Part shown: positions 6,767 to 14,832 of the stretch, piece by piece
Layout of the letters: each line of letters starts with the position of its first letter
How positions within the stretch are numbered: position 1 is the stretch's first letter
DNA from: an uncultured Eubacteriales bacterium
GTDB lineage: Bacteria > Bacillota > Clostridia > Oscillospirales > CAG-272
Direction: 5' to 3'
DNA: 38,334 nucleotides
NCBI GenBank assembly: GCA_905187695.1
Contig: CAJJIY010000013.1
Coordinates: 1-38,334 of the forward strand
Notes under the pieces: generated by a model
The model's input: the letters and a program-made list of their open reading frames with translations, nothing else
Databases searched by the model: none
What the model was told of the DNA's origin: nothing
Program-made: the position numbers and the translations under genes

Positions 6767-7406
6767 AGAATTCCGGCTCTTTGTCGGTAAAATCAATTAT
6801 TTCTTTATGGCCTTCCCGCTTATGATCTTCATTCCCGGCGGCTATCCGATTCTTTTTTCCGCATTCTTCGTCTGCATGGGCATTTTCACCGCGTTTCAAC
6901 TGGCACGCGAGGCCAACGACACGCTCTTCTCGGTGCTGTTGCCCATCCGGAAAGCAGACGCCGTCCGTGCGCGCTATCTCTCCTGCGCGATACTGGAGCT
7001 TTCCGCCTTCCTGCTTTCCGCGATTTTTGTGGCCTTGCGCGTTACGGTCCTCGCCAAGGTCGGTCCCTATACGATGGCACCGGCGCTGATGCCCGGCAAT
7101 CTTGCGTTTCTCGGCTATCTGCTTCTTGCCTTCTCACTCTTCAACGGTGCGTTCATCCGGGGCTTTTACCGGACGGGATATGCTTATGCAAAGCCCTATA
7201 TCCTCTTTGTCGTTTGGTTCTGCGTGCTGGCAATCGCGGCCGAGGTCATCTGGCACATTCCGGGACTTTCTTTTCTTGCCGGTGTGAGCGGAGGGGACCT
7301 GCTGCGTCAGTTGCCGCTTTTCCTTTTCGGAGCGCTTTGCTATGTGCTGGTCACGTTGCTTTCCTGCCGTGCGGCCATGAGCACTTTTGAAAAAATTGAC
7401 CTTTGA
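6747..7406 (+). CDS. ABC-2 type transporter permease
   Basis: A 219-residue integral membrane protein with about six hydrophobic spans (first at ~15-45, last at ~180-205) and no soluble domain. It fits the ABC-2 membrane family that pairs with the ATPase upstream. The start is taken at 6747 (MKALLYKEFRLF) because AAAGGAG lies nine bases before it. The coding region overlaps the ATPase end by 20 nt. It is last in the operon, before a strong bidirectional terminator. Confidence 0.85.
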   Translation: MKALLYKEFRLFVGKINYFFMAFPLMIFIPGGYPILFSAFFVCMGIFTAFQLAREANDTLFSVLLPIRKADAVRARYLSCAILELSAFLLSAIFVALRVTVLAKVGPYTMAPALMPGNLAFLGYLLLAFSLFNGAFIRGFYRTGYAYAKPYILFVVWFCVLAIAAEVIWHIPGLSFLAGVSGGDLLRQLPLFLFGALCYVLVTLLSCRAAMSTFEKIDL

Positions 7407-7439
7407 AAAAAGCTGCCGCAAAAAGCGGCAGCTTTTTTA
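7406..7439. terminator. Bidirectional terminator between permease and ddl
   Basis: AGCTGCCGC, loop AAAAA, GCGGCAGCT (7411-7433), with an A-run on the left and a T-run on the right. It serves the rightward ABC operon and the leftward ddl gene, whose stop codon it touches. Confidence 0.9.
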
Positions 7440-8324
7440 CTTTTTGCGTTCACGCGCCAGTTCGCAGATCCTTTCGCAGAGCTTTGGAAAGGAAATTCCG
7501 GCGGTTTTCGCCGCCAGCGGGAACAGGCTGGTATCTGTCATCCCCGGCAGGGTGTTGACCTCCAGGAAGCGCGGATTTCCGGCCGAGTCGTCTTTAAAAT
7601 CAAACCGTGAAAAATCGCGCAACGCAAAAGCGGTAAACAAAGAAAGCGAAAGGACAGAAAGCCGCTCCGCCTTGGAGACATCGATAGGTGCGGGACAAAT
7701 TTCGCGCGTAGCGCCCTTTTGATATTTGTGACGGTAATCATACCACCCGCGAAGCGGACAGATCTCCACGATTGGCAAAGCGCGCCCGTCAAGCACCGCC
7801 ACGGTATATTCCCGGCCCGGCAGACATTCCTCCAGTAGCACCGCTTCCCGCGGAGGCGGCGGCAAAAGCGCTTCCTCCCGGATAAACTGAAACCCGATGC
7901 TGGAACCCCCCGAAACGGGTTTGATAATTGCGGGAAAAGGTACCCTTGGCCGCGGGACGGCCTCTTGCCAGATCCCGCCGATTGGGACAGGAACGCCCCG
8001 CTCCCGCGCCACGCAAAGCGCGCGATTCTTATCCATGGCCAACGCGGCGGCGTGCGCGCCTGACCCGGTATAATGAAAAATGCCGGCGTCCTCCAACCGG
8101 GCCTGCAAGCGGCCGTCTTCTCCGTCTCCGCCGTGGAGCGCCAGAAAAACGGCATCTGCCTCCCGCAACCGCAAAAGGAAGGAACCGGGCAGGGATCCGG
8201 CACGGTAATCAAAGGCCCTGACGGTATGCCCCAGCGTACGCAAGGCGGCGCCAACGCGGGCTCCTGACCGAAGCGAAACTTCTCTCTCCGGGCTGTCTCC
8301 CCCGTAAAGCACAGTGATATTCAA
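7437..8324 (-). CDS. ddl: D-alanine--D-alanine ligase
   Basis: Joins two D-alanines with ATP to make the dipeptide for peptidoglycan precursors. At 295 residues it belongs to the shorter DdlB-like type. ATP-grasp motifs in order: VLYGGDSPEREVSLRSG at the N-terminus, FLALHGGDGEDG, YTGSG, KPVSGGSSIGF, and the metal/product loop EVNTLPGMTDTSLFP. The start codon is TTG at 8324, supported by GGAGGTG just upstream; no ATG lies nearby in frame. It follows prmC on the same strand by 84 nt and could be co-transcribed. No van-type genes are nearby, so this is the ordinary ligase. Confidence 0.95.
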   Translation of the reverse strand: MNITVLYGGDSPEREVSLRSGARVGAALRTLGHTVRAFDYRAGSLPGSFLLRLREADAVFLALHGGDGEDGRLQARLEDAGIFHYTGSGAHAAALAMDKNRALCVARERGVPVPIGGIWQEAVPRPRVPFPAIIKPVSGGSSIGFQFIREEALLPPPPREAVLLEECLPGREYTVAVLDGRALPIVEICPLRGWYDYRHKYQKGATREICPAPIDVSKAERLSVLSLSLFTAFALRDFSRFDFKDDSAGNPRFLEVNTLPGMTDTSLFPLAAKTAGISFPKLCERICELARERKK

Positions 8325-8408
8325 AAGGCACCACCTCCGCTATCATCCTATGCCGGATTGTGTTTTGATATGCGCAGGGTGGCGAAGCAATAGCGCCCAA
8401 GATCTCCG

Positions 8409-9188
8409 TTATTTCCGCCGCAGACAGACAACGCGGTCATTCCCGGAAAGATCTTTCCGGACTTCTGCAAAAAAGCCGACACGCTCCCCCAGAGCGCGCA
8501 CCTCTGCCGCCTCATCCCATCCGATCTCAAAAAAAATCATACCGCGCGGAGAAAGCAGCGAAAGCCAGGAGGAAAGAATGGCCCGATAGAAATCAAGGCC
8601 GTCCTCTCCGCCGCAAAGCGCGGCCGAAGGCTCACTTTTGACCTCCGGCGAAAGCGCCGCCATTTCCCCGGACCGGATATAAGGCGGATTGGAAAGAATG
8701 GCATCAAACGGTGCGGCCGGGCAGACAGAAGCCGGCGGTCCTTTCAGAACATCGGCCTGAAGAAACGAAACCCGCGACAGAACGCCGTTTTTTTCCGCAT
8801 TCCGTGTGGCCAGTGCCAGCGTATCTTCAAAAAGATCCACCGCCACGGCCGTGGTATCCGGCCTGGAGGCCAATGTAGAAACGGCCACGCATCCGCTCCC
8901 GGTACACAGATCCAGAAACCGGGCGCCGGGCGGCAATTCGCCCACAGCCGCCTCGACCAATGTTTCGGTGTCGCTGCGCGGCACCAGGCACGAAGGATTG
9001 ACTTCATAGGTCTCGCGCCAGAATCCCCATTCCCCCAAAATATACTGAAGCGGATAATGGCTCGCCCGCAACGCCACTTTCTCCGGTAGTTCTGCCGGAG
9101 AAAAGCGTTCCGAAAGCATTCTTGCCTCACCCGCGGCATTTTCAATCCCCGCCTCTTCCAATCTTTTTTTGATTTGCGACAGAGTCAT
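8409..9188 (-). CDS. prmC: Release factor glutamine methyltransferase PrmC
   Basis: Methylates the Gln of the GGQ motif in release factors RF1/RF2 with SAM, raising termination efficiency. The 259-residue product has the N-terminal helical domain (~1-70), a SAM-binding FLDLCTGSGCVAVS motif and the catalytic NPPY motif (in SNPPYIRSG). The start at 9188 has AAGGAC before it. The open frame continues far upstream (to 9602), but that part is the shadow of the divergent membrane-protein gene and its promoter. In many relatives prfA is adjacent; here it is not. Confidence 0.93.
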   Translation of the reverse strand: MTLSQIKKRLEEAGIENAAGEARMLSERFSPAELPEKVALRASHYPLQYILGEWGFWRETYEVNPSCLVPRSDTETLVEAAVGELPPGARFLDLCTGSGCVAVSTLASRPDTTAVAVDLFEDTLALATRNAEKNGVLSRVSFLQADVLKGPPASVCPAAPFDAILSNPPYIRSGEMAALSPEVKSEPSAALCGGEDGLDFYRAILSSWLSLLSPRGMIFFEIGWDEAAEVRALGERVGFFAEVRKDLSGNDRVVCLRRK

Positions 9189-9222
9189 TTTTAAAGTCCT
9201 TTCATATTCTTTTAAAGAGGGC

Positions 9223-9251
9223 TTGCATTTAAAGAAAAACTGTGTTAAAAT
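9223..9251 (+). promoter_or_regulatory. Promoter of the small acidic-tail membrane protein
   Basis: TTGCAT (9223-9228), 17-nt spacer, TAAAAT (9246-9251), 57 nt before the start codon. Confidence 0.65.
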
Positions 9252-9308
9252 GAAAACAGCCAGGAGCCAAAACCCGTTTCCGGCTTGAAATCCAAAGGAG
9301 AAAATAGT

Positions 9309-9566
9309 ATGGAACACAATGAAAACAAAACCAATTACGGCAAGATCATCGCCGTTACATTGGCCATCGTTGCCGCCGCGTCCGCGATTTCGATCCTCAT
9401 TTATCAGCTTGTGCGCCGCTTCATGACTTTCGTGAAGGCTTTTAAAAACGAGATCCCCGAAGAGGATCCTACCGGCTTTGACGAGCTGGAAGAAGAGATG
9501 GAAAACGCCGAACCCGAAGGAAAAGACGAGGAAGAAAAGGACGAAGACGAGAAGGAAGAAGAATAA
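9309..9566 (+). CDS. Small single-pass membrane protein with acidic tail
   Basis: An 85-residue protein not assigned to a family. A short polar N-terminus is followed by one hydrophobic segment (about residues 12-34, IIAVTLAIVAAASAISILIY) and a basic patch (RRF...K). The last ~35 residues are almost all Glu, Asp and Lys. The basic patch after the span suggests the acidic tail lies in the cytoplasm. AAAGGAG before 9309 and its own promoter and terminator show it is a real gene. It is monocistronic and divergent from prmC. Function unknown. Confidence 0.8.
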   Translation: MEHNENKTNYGKIIAVTLAIVAAASAISILIYQLVRRFMTFVKAFKNEIPEEDPTGFDELEEEMENAEPEGKDEEEKDEDEKEEE

Positions 9567-9587
9567 TTTTCTTTCGTTTTCCCACAC

Positions 9588-9621
9588 AGGCCATCTTGCC
9601 ATCCCGGCGGATGGCCTTTTT
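9588..9621 (+). terminator. Terminator after the small membrane protein
   Basis: AGGCCATC (9588-9595) pairs with GATGGCCT (9610-9617), then TTTT. The next gene starts 22 nt later, so some read-through into it is likely. Confidence 0.75.
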
Positions 9622-9643
9622 CACACAGAAAGGAGTGATCAAG

Positions 9644-10171
9644 ATGTCGGATTTTTCCGAAATCAGACCAGCCGCATTTGACGGCGCTTTTGGGAAGATC
9701 GGGGAGCAATGGATGCTCATCTCGGTACGCGGGAAAGACGAAAAAGGCCGTGTGGCAGACAACACGATGACCGCCAGTTGGGGAGGTCTGGGCGTGCTGT
9801 GGAACTTCCCGGTGGTTTTCTGTTTTGTCCGGAAAAGCCGCTATACCCTGCCGCTCATGAAGAGCGCTCCCGGTTTTTCGCTTTCATTCCTGCCGGAGGC
9901 CTACCGGGACAGCCTGCGCCTTTGCGGGCGGATCTCCGGGCGGGACACGGACAAATTTGCCGCGGCCGAACTGACCAAAAAAGAAGAAAACGACATTCCC
10001 TATATAGAAGAAGCCGATGAAGTGGTGTTTTGCCAGAAACTATATGAGGGACATCTTGAAAAAGAAGGATTTTGCCTGCCGGAATTACTGAAAAATTATC
10101 CGGGAGACGATTTTCACGACATTTTTGTCGGCCGGATTACAAAAGTCCTGAAAAGGAACGATCTTCTTTGA
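9644..10171 (+). CDS. Flavin reductase-like FMN-binding protein
   Basis: 175 residues resembling the flavin reductase split-barrel family, which binds FMN and often reduces flavin or serves an electron-transfer role. Family-like features are the N-terminal barrel with MTASWGGLGVLWNFPV (residues ~41-56), VVFCFVRKSRYT, and the FSLSFLPEAYRD segment. Start at 9644 with AAAGGAG upstream. It follows the terminator of the preceding gene by only 22 nt with no clear promoter of its own. No partner oxygenase is nearby. Confidence 0.8.
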   Translation: MSDFSEIRPAAFDGAFGKIGEQWMLISVRGKDEKGRVADNTMTASWGGLGVLWNFPVVFCFVRKSRYTLPLMKSAPGFSLSFLPEAYRDSLRLCGRISGRDTDKFAAAELTKKEENDIPYIEEADEVVFCQKLYEGHLEKEGFCLPELLKNYPGDDFHDIFVGRITKVLKRNDLL

Positions 10172-10188
10172 GTTTCTTCTCACTGCGA

Positions 10189-10224
10189 AAAAGGGCTGTC
10201 GCTTTTGCGACAGCCCTTTTTTTG
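10189..10224. terminator. Bidirectional terminator
   Basis: AAGGGCTGTCGC (10191-10202), loop TTTT, GCGACAGCCCTT (10207-10218), T-run on the right and A-run on the left. It lies between the convergent flavin reductase-like and solute-binding protein genes. Confidence 0.9.
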
Positions 10225-10243
10225 GTTCAACTCTTTAATCCGA

Positions 10244-11806
10244 TCAGGCGGTCGGGTTCAGAGCCTTGATAAACTCAGCCAAGTTGTTCTGAGCGCTTTC
10301 GTAGTGAGCGGAGTAGGTGGAAGTCCAGTCGGCGTTACTTTCAGCCGCGGAAATCACACTGCCGTCCATTGACACATTGGCCAGAGCCGCATCCAGAATA
10401 CGGCCAAGGTCGAACACGATACCGGCACGAACATATTCGCACATATCGGTTTCGTCCTGCGTTTCGGAATACTTCAGCTGCATGTTGAGTTCGAACACGA
10501 TCGGGGTGGTCTTGCGGTAACCTTCGCTGGCCCAGCACTCCAGAATGGCCGTGAACATGGACAGCGTCTGTTCCTTATCGCCGCGCTGATCGAAATCGGA
10601 GAACACGGTGTAAATGGTAAATGCATTACCGATGACGGAGTAGTAGCTGGGCTGCGTCTCGTCATACTTCGGGCAAGGCAGAATACCGTAGTGAGCAACG
10701 GTATCGGTACCGATGAGGTAATCCTCGGCCAGTTCCAGATACTGCAGAATGAAGAGCGCGTTACCGTTGATAAAGGGCTTTGCGTAGTAGTCTTCATCGG
10801 TGCGGTTGTAGACCGTGCCGGTGCTCATCCAGGTGCCGAGTCTCTGAACCAGAGAAGCGGTACGGGCGGAGGTATAGTCGTTGGAAATCTTCAGCACTTC
10901 GGTATCGTCATGCACCAGCATACGCAGGCCGGCAGAACCGTAAAGTGCCGTTTCGCACCAGCTAACGGAGACAAAGCCGTAACGGTCGTTGATGGACTCG
11001 GTGCCGTTCCGGTCAAGGTCTTCGTAGAAGCCCGAGGACATGGAAATCAGTTTGTCGATCGTCCAGGTGCCCTCACGGACATATTTGTAAAGCAACTTGG
11101 TGCCGTTTTCAACGCCTTCGTTCTGCGCCTCTTCTTCAAACTGCTCGTCAACCAGCTGCTTGTTGAAGTAGATGGCGTGGACTTCGTCGATAACCGTGAT
11201 GGAAATATCGCCGGACAGGAAGTACACGGATTTACCGATCATCATGTAATCCGTCAGGTGATCCGGCCACCAGGGTTTTTCAAGATCGATGTAGTTGTCA
11301 GCCTTCACCGTGGACAGATCATAGCACAGGTTCTTGGTCACCATCGTGCCGGCCGTACGGGAATAAGTACCGATGATATCGTAGTCATGCAGACCGCTGT
11401 TCATCGCGTCTTCCACCGTTTTGACAAAGCCGGCACGGTTGTCCGCGTTACCGCTTACGCTGGAGAACTTGAGCGAAACGCCCAGACGCTGCTGAATGGC
11501 AAGGTTCCGGTTGTAAATGGCAGACAGACGGGAGACATCGGTTTCTTCGGAGTACTCAAACTCAGGCTTTTCCACATCGGCCCAGTAAAGAACCTTGATG
11601 CGTTCGCCACGATAATTGAGATCATCCGGCAGGTCATCCATCAGTTTGCCCATCGAATCGTATCTCTTGCCGTCCTCGCCAATGTGCGTGCCGCCGTCAG
11701 AGCCGCCACCCTTGGGACCATCGTCTTTGGGTTTGCATGCGGCAAAGCAGCATACGCAGAAGAGGCAAGCCAACAGCAACGCCAGAATTCGGATGAAATT
11801 CTTCAT
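10244..11806 (-). CDS. Extracellular solute-binding lipoprotein (ABC importer type), orphan
   Basis: A 520-residue exported lipoprotein: lysine/arginine start, hydrophobic core, and lipobox ending FAAC with the acylated Cys at residue 24, then a Gly/Asp/Lys-rich linker. The mature part resembles large sugar-type solute-binding proteins, with a ligand-cleft pattern of many aromatic residues (PWWPDHLTDY, TWTIDKL). No permease or ATPase genes are in the window, so it must share a distant transporter or act alone. The start at 11806 is chosen because GGGAG lies before the ATG; a TTG seven codons upstream is less likely. A perfect promoter and a strong terminator frame it, which suggests high expression. 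Confidence 0.82.
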   Translation of the reverse strand: MKNFIRILALLLACLFCVCCFAACKPKDDGPKGGGSDGGTHIGEDGKRYDSMGKLMDDLPDDLNYRGERIKVLYWADVEKPEFEYSEETDVSRLSAIYNRNLAIQQRLGVSLKFSSVSGNADNRAGFVKTVEDAMNSGLHDYDIIGTYSRTAGTMVTKNLCYDLSTVKADNYIDLEKPWWPDHLTDYMMIGKSVYFLSGDISITVIDEVHAIYFNKQLVDEQFEEEAQNEGVENGTKLLYKYVREGTWTIDKLISMSSGFYEDLDRNGTESINDRYGFVSVSWCETALYGSAGLRMLVHDDTEVLKISNDYTSARTASLVQRLGTWMSTGTVYNRTDEDYYAKPFINGNALFILQYLELAEDYLIGTDTVAHYGILPCPKYDETQPSYYSVIGNAFTIYTVFSDFDQRGDKEQTLSMFTAILECWASEGYRKTTPIVFELNMQLKYSETQDETDMCEYVRAGIVFDLGRILDAALANVSMDGSVISAAESNADWTSTYSAHYESAQNNLAEFIKALNPTA

Positions 11807-11890
11807 AATGCAGTTTGCTCCCGCCAAGCTGATCTTGACAGGAACGGCCTCCTTTAAAAATTTTCGGGGAACTCCCCATGTTGCCCTTAA

Positions 11891-11919
11891 ATTATAGCAA
11901 GAAAACAGCGCTGTGTCAA
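11891..11919 (-). promoter_or_regulatory. Perfect consensus promoter of the solute-binding lipoprotein
   Basis: Read leftwards: TTGACA (11919-11914), 17-nt spacer, TATAAT (11896-11891). The stretch 11920-12060 is AT-rich and holds no gene that I can support. Confidence 0.85.
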
Positions 11920-12060
11920 GCGGATTTTGAAAAAACCCACAAATTTAATGATATTGGCAAATTTATCTTCGTTTGTTCCGACCAAAAAAGAAAATTTTTA
12001 ATTGAAAAAGCACAAAATGTTTTTCTTTTGTGAACTCTTTTTGAATGATTGTTAACATTT

Positions 12061-12106
12061 GGAAACGGCAATCTTCAGGGGAAAGCGCCCAGAAGATCGC
12101 CGTTCC
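12061..12106 (-). terminator. Long imperfect hairpin after asnB
   Basis: GGAAACGGCAATCTTC (12061-12076) pairs with GAAGATCGCCGTTCC (12092-12106), apart from one mismatch and one bulge. Leftward it is followed by AAATGTTAAC, not a clean T-run, so termination may be weak. Confidence 0.5.
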
Positions 12107-12110
12107 GCAC

Positions 12111-13940
12111 TCAGACCAGCCTTACCCGATACAGCCGGAACCATTCGTCCAACTGACAAAGCCACGCCAGCAACTGCGGCCGCGCCATCAACTGCCCGAA
12201 CCAGGTCTCATCCTCCCCGGAAAGCAGCGCCGCCAACCGCGGACGGTTGATCGCGCCCGACAAAAAGCTGTCCGGCAAAGAAAGCCGCCGGGCCAGTTCC
12301 CCGCGCACCCGTTTTTCATACTCCGGATTGTGCGTTTTGGGATAAGGACTTTTTTTGCGCCAAAGCACCCGGTCCGGCAGCGCGCCGGTCATGGCCCGGC
12401 GCAAAAGCGCCTTTTCCACGCCGCCCTCAAATTTGATTTCCCACGGCACATTGAACACATACTCCAAGATCCGATGGTCGGCAAACGGCACACGCACTTC
12501 CAGTGCCGAATACATACTCATCCGGTCTTTGCGGGAAAGGAGACTGGCCATGAAATAACGGGTGGACAGAAAAGTGGCCTCCCGCGAGACGCGCATACTT
12601 TCGCTGTCCTCGGGAAGTCCCGGGCAGGCCGAGCGGCTTTCCCGGCACACCTCCCGCAGGTAAGAAAGCCCCTCCCGGCTTTTCACCAGCGCGTCGTCAA
12701 AAAGCGAGATCCGCACGCCGGGATCATGCAGCCACGGGAAAAATTCGCGCCGGAGCATTTCGGGCCGGTAAAACCACGGATAACCGCCGAAAATTTCATC
12801 CGAACATTCGCCGGACAGCACCACCGTGTGTCTTTTCCTGATTTCGGAGCAATAATACAGTAAAGAAGAATCGATATCGGCCTGCCCCGGCAGATCCCGC
12901 GCCGCCACCGCCGGGAAAAGAGAGGCCGCCACCGCTTCTGTCGGGGCGGTCAGTACCGTGTGATCGGTCCCGAGTTCTGCCGCCAACGCCCCGGCAAAAT
13001 CCTCATCCCCCTGCGGCTGGAAAAGTGAAGCGTGGAAATTCTCACGGTTTCCTTCATATTCAAACGAATAAGTGGAAAGCCCCTCTCCCCCTTCCCGGCG
13101 AGCCTGCAGCGCCAGCGCCGTGATGGCGGAAGAATCCAGTCCGCCGGAAAGCAACACCGCCAGGGGCACATCCGAGGACAGCTGCCGGCGCACCGCGTCA
13201 TCAAGCAGTTCCCGCACCTTGTGCGCGGCGGTCTTTGCGTCATCGTGGCAGGGCCTTGCCTCCAGCTTCCAATAAGCCCATTCGATAAATCCTTTCCGCG
13301 TGATGCTGCCGCAATATCCGGGCAGCAGCTCCCGCACATGGCGGAAAACACCGCTGCCCGGCAGCGTCACCGGCGTGAGATACAGCAGTTGCCAAAGTCC
13401 CTCCCGATCCACCTCCGGCGGAATCTCGGGGTGAGCCAGCAGCCCTTTGACCTCCGAAGCGAAATAAAACCCCGTCCCGACCGTGGCAAAAAAGAAGGGC
13501 TTGACGCCCAGACGGTCCCGCGCGACAAACACTTTTTCCGCCCGTTCGTCGTAAATGGCAAAAGCGAAAATGCCGTTGAGCATCCCGGGACATTCCTCGC
13601 CGTGAAGAATATAGCTCCAGAGCACCGCCTCGGTATCGCACCGTGTGGTAAACACCGCGCCCTCCCGCACAAGATCCCGGCGCAACTCCCGTTGGTTATA
13701 AATCTCTCCGTTGTAAACAATGGTATAGCGGTTTTCCCGGTAGGAAACCGTCATGGGCTGGGCACCCCCGGCCGGATCCATGACGGCCAGCCGATTGTGA
13801 TAAAAACCGACGCCCGATGCAAAAAATTCGCCTTTCCCGTCCGGTCCGCGCCGTTCCATGGTACGGCCGGCCGCCCGTACCGTCTCGGCGTTTACCCGAT
13901 AGGGATTTAAAAAATTGACGCATCCGTTAATCGAACACAT
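12111..13940 (-). CDS. asnB: Asparagine synthase (glutamine-hydrolysing)
   Basis: Makes asparagine from aspartate with ATP, using ammonia split from glutamine. The 609 residues begin with the class II glutaminase domain: Cys2 nucleophile in MCSINGC, RGPDG, HNRLAVMD, YNGEIYN and CDTEAV. The synthetase domain has the pyrophosphate loop SGGLDSS, SGECSDEIFGGY and RKDRMSMYSALEVRVPF. The second residue after Cys is Ser where Gly is usual (MCGI). Start at 13940 with GAGGTGAG upstream. Monocistronic. The right end of the window codes for a tRNA-dependent asparagine route, so the cell probably makes free Asn and Asn-tRNA by separate routes. A role in modifying a cell-wall carboxylate, as for some clostridial paralogues, is possible. 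Confidence 0.93.
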   Translation of the reverse strand: MCSINGCVNFLNPYRVNAETVRAAGRTMERRGPDGKGEFFASGVGFYHNRLAVMDPAGGAQPMTVSYRENRYTIVYNGEIYNQRELRRDLVREGAVFTTRCDTEAVLWSYILHGEECPGMLNGIFAFAIYDERAEKVFVARDRLGVKPFFFATVGTGFYFASEVKGLLAHPEIPPEVDREGLWQLLYLTPVTLPGSGVFRHVRELLPGYCGSITRKGFIEWAYWKLEARPCHDDAKTAAHKVRELLDDAVRRQLSSDVPLAVLLSGGLDSSAITALALQARREGGEGLSTYSFEYEGNRENFHASLFQPQGDEDFAGALAAELGTDHTVLTAPTEAVAASLFPAVAARDLPGQADIDSSLLYYCSEIRKRHTVVLSGECSDEIFGGYPWFYRPEMLRREFFPWLHDPGVRISLFDDALVKSREGLSYLREVCRESRSACPGLPEDSESMRVSREATFLSTRYFMASLLSRKDRMSMYSALEVRVPFADHRILEYVFNVPWEIKFEGGVEKALLRRAMTGALPDRVLWRKKSPYPKTHNPEYEKRVRGELARRLSLPDSFLSGAINRPRLAALLSGEDETWFGQLMARPQLLAWLCQLDEWFRLYRVRLV

Positions 13941-14070
13941 AAAATCTCACCTCACTCAATAAAGACTATGAGCAAGCAGGAGCGCCGGTGCATATTCTCA
14001 TAATGGAAGGCCACGGCAAATGAAAGACAAACGCCGCCCGATTTCCACCGTTATGAAAAGGAGAAACGGC

Positions 14071-14148
14071 ATGAAAGTAGTTCTGTTCAGATCCCCCGGC
14101 CTGCTGGCCCCGCTTCTGCGAAGGATCTTCCGTATTCCAAGAGGCTGA
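14071..14148 (+). CDS. spoVM: SpoVM-like sporulation microprotein (25 residues)
   Basis: SpoVM is a ~26-residue amphipathic helix that recognises the curved forespore membrane and anchors spore-coat assembly (SpoIVA). This frame starts with MKVVLFRSP and ends FRIPRG. It has Pro at position 9, as in the B. subtilis protein, then an amphipathic helix of leucines and arginines (LLAPLLRRIF). A strong AAAAGGAG lies eight bases before the ATG, and a perfect terminator follows directly. The position beside thiN and rsgA matches B. subtilis, where spoVM follows thiN. It is convergent to thiN here. I saw no convincing sigma-E promoter in 13941-14070, which otherwise holds no feature I can support. Identity rests on size, Pro9, amphipathicity and synteny together. 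Confidence 0.8.
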   Translation: MKVVLFRSPGLLAPLLRRIFRIPRG

Positions 14149-14178
14149 AAAAGCCGGGGCAAAGCCCCGGCTTTCTTA
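14149..14178. terminator. Bidirectional terminator between spoVM and thiN
   Basis: AAGCCGGGGC (14151-14160), loop AAA, GCCCCGGCTT (14164-14173), A/T runs on both sides. It ends the microgene and the long leftward core operon. Confidence 0.88.
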
Positions 14179-14197
14179 TTTCGATCCGACAGGAGTA

Positions 14198-14827
14198 TCA
14201 CCGTGATTCAATGACAAAAAGTCCGCCGCGGCGCACTTCGATCAGCGCGCAGTTGCCGGTCATCTCGTTGCTCACCGCATATTGCTGTGCCCGGCGAAGC
14301 GTGGCACGGCGAAGCGGATATTTGCCGCCCTCGACGGTCACGCCCCGGCAGACCTCGTCCGCGCAAAGAAGCGAAAAATAGCGATAGGCACTGCGGCCCA
14401 GCAAAAGACCATCGTTGCGGATGTACCGGACGCGGTTGAAGCCGTCGTTGAAGAGCGCGCGCACGCCCCGTGCCGCCAGCGCTTCCAGCAATCCGAGATT
14501 GGAAAGCGTGTGATCCAGCCGTCCGGAAAGGCCGCCGATAAACACAATGTCATCCGCTCCCCGCGCCAGTGCCTGCGCCAACGCCAGTTGGGTGTCGGTC
14601 TCGTCCTTTTCGGCCGGCACACGGAGCACCTCGGTCTCAGGCGGAAGATGAGAGAGCAGGGCAGGCGAGACGGAATCCATATCTCCCAGCAGTAACTGCG
14701 GGGTCACGCCCAACAGCCGCGCGTTTTCATAACCGCTGTCGGCGGCAATGAGCAAAGACTCCTCCCGGGGATGCTCTGTAATGTATTCGGGGTCGATCTT
14801 CCCCCCCACATAAATGTAAGCACGCAT
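14198..14827 (-). CDS. thiN: Thiamine pyrophosphokinase
   Basis: Transfers pyrophosphate from ATP to thiamine, giving the cofactor thiamine diphosphate. 209 residues with the family motifs AADSGYENARLLGVTP, LLLGDMDS, DETDTQLAL (metal and nucleotide binding) and GGLSGRLDHTLSNL (substrate binding), then the C-terminal beta domain. The ATG at 14827 has GGAG at good distance. A TTG three codons upstream would overlap rsgA and is less likely. The gap to rsgA is 5 nt, so the two are coupled. In B. subtilis rpe sits between these genes; here it does not. Confidence 0.93.
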   Translation of the reverse strand: MRAYIYVGGKIDPEYITEHPREESLLIAADSGYENARLLGVTPQLLLGDMDSVSPALLSHLPPETEVLRVPAEKDETDTQLALAQALARGADDIVFIGGLSGRLDHTLSNLGLLEALAARGVRALFNDGFNRVRYIRNDGLLLGRSAYRYFSLLCADEVCRGVTVEGGKYPLRRATLRRAQQYAVSNEMTGNCALIEVRRGGLFVIESR

Positions 14828-14832
14828 AAAAT

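Noticed and set aside
9189..9602. N-terminal extension of prmC by about 138 codons
   Set aside because: It runs across the promoter and coding region of the divergent membrane protein. The normal PrmC start at 9188 has a ribosome binding site and gives the usual length.
10691..11857. A 388-codon plus-strand open frame opposite the solute-binding lipoprotein
   Set aside because: Antisense of a protein with clear lipobox and family features, and no start signal.
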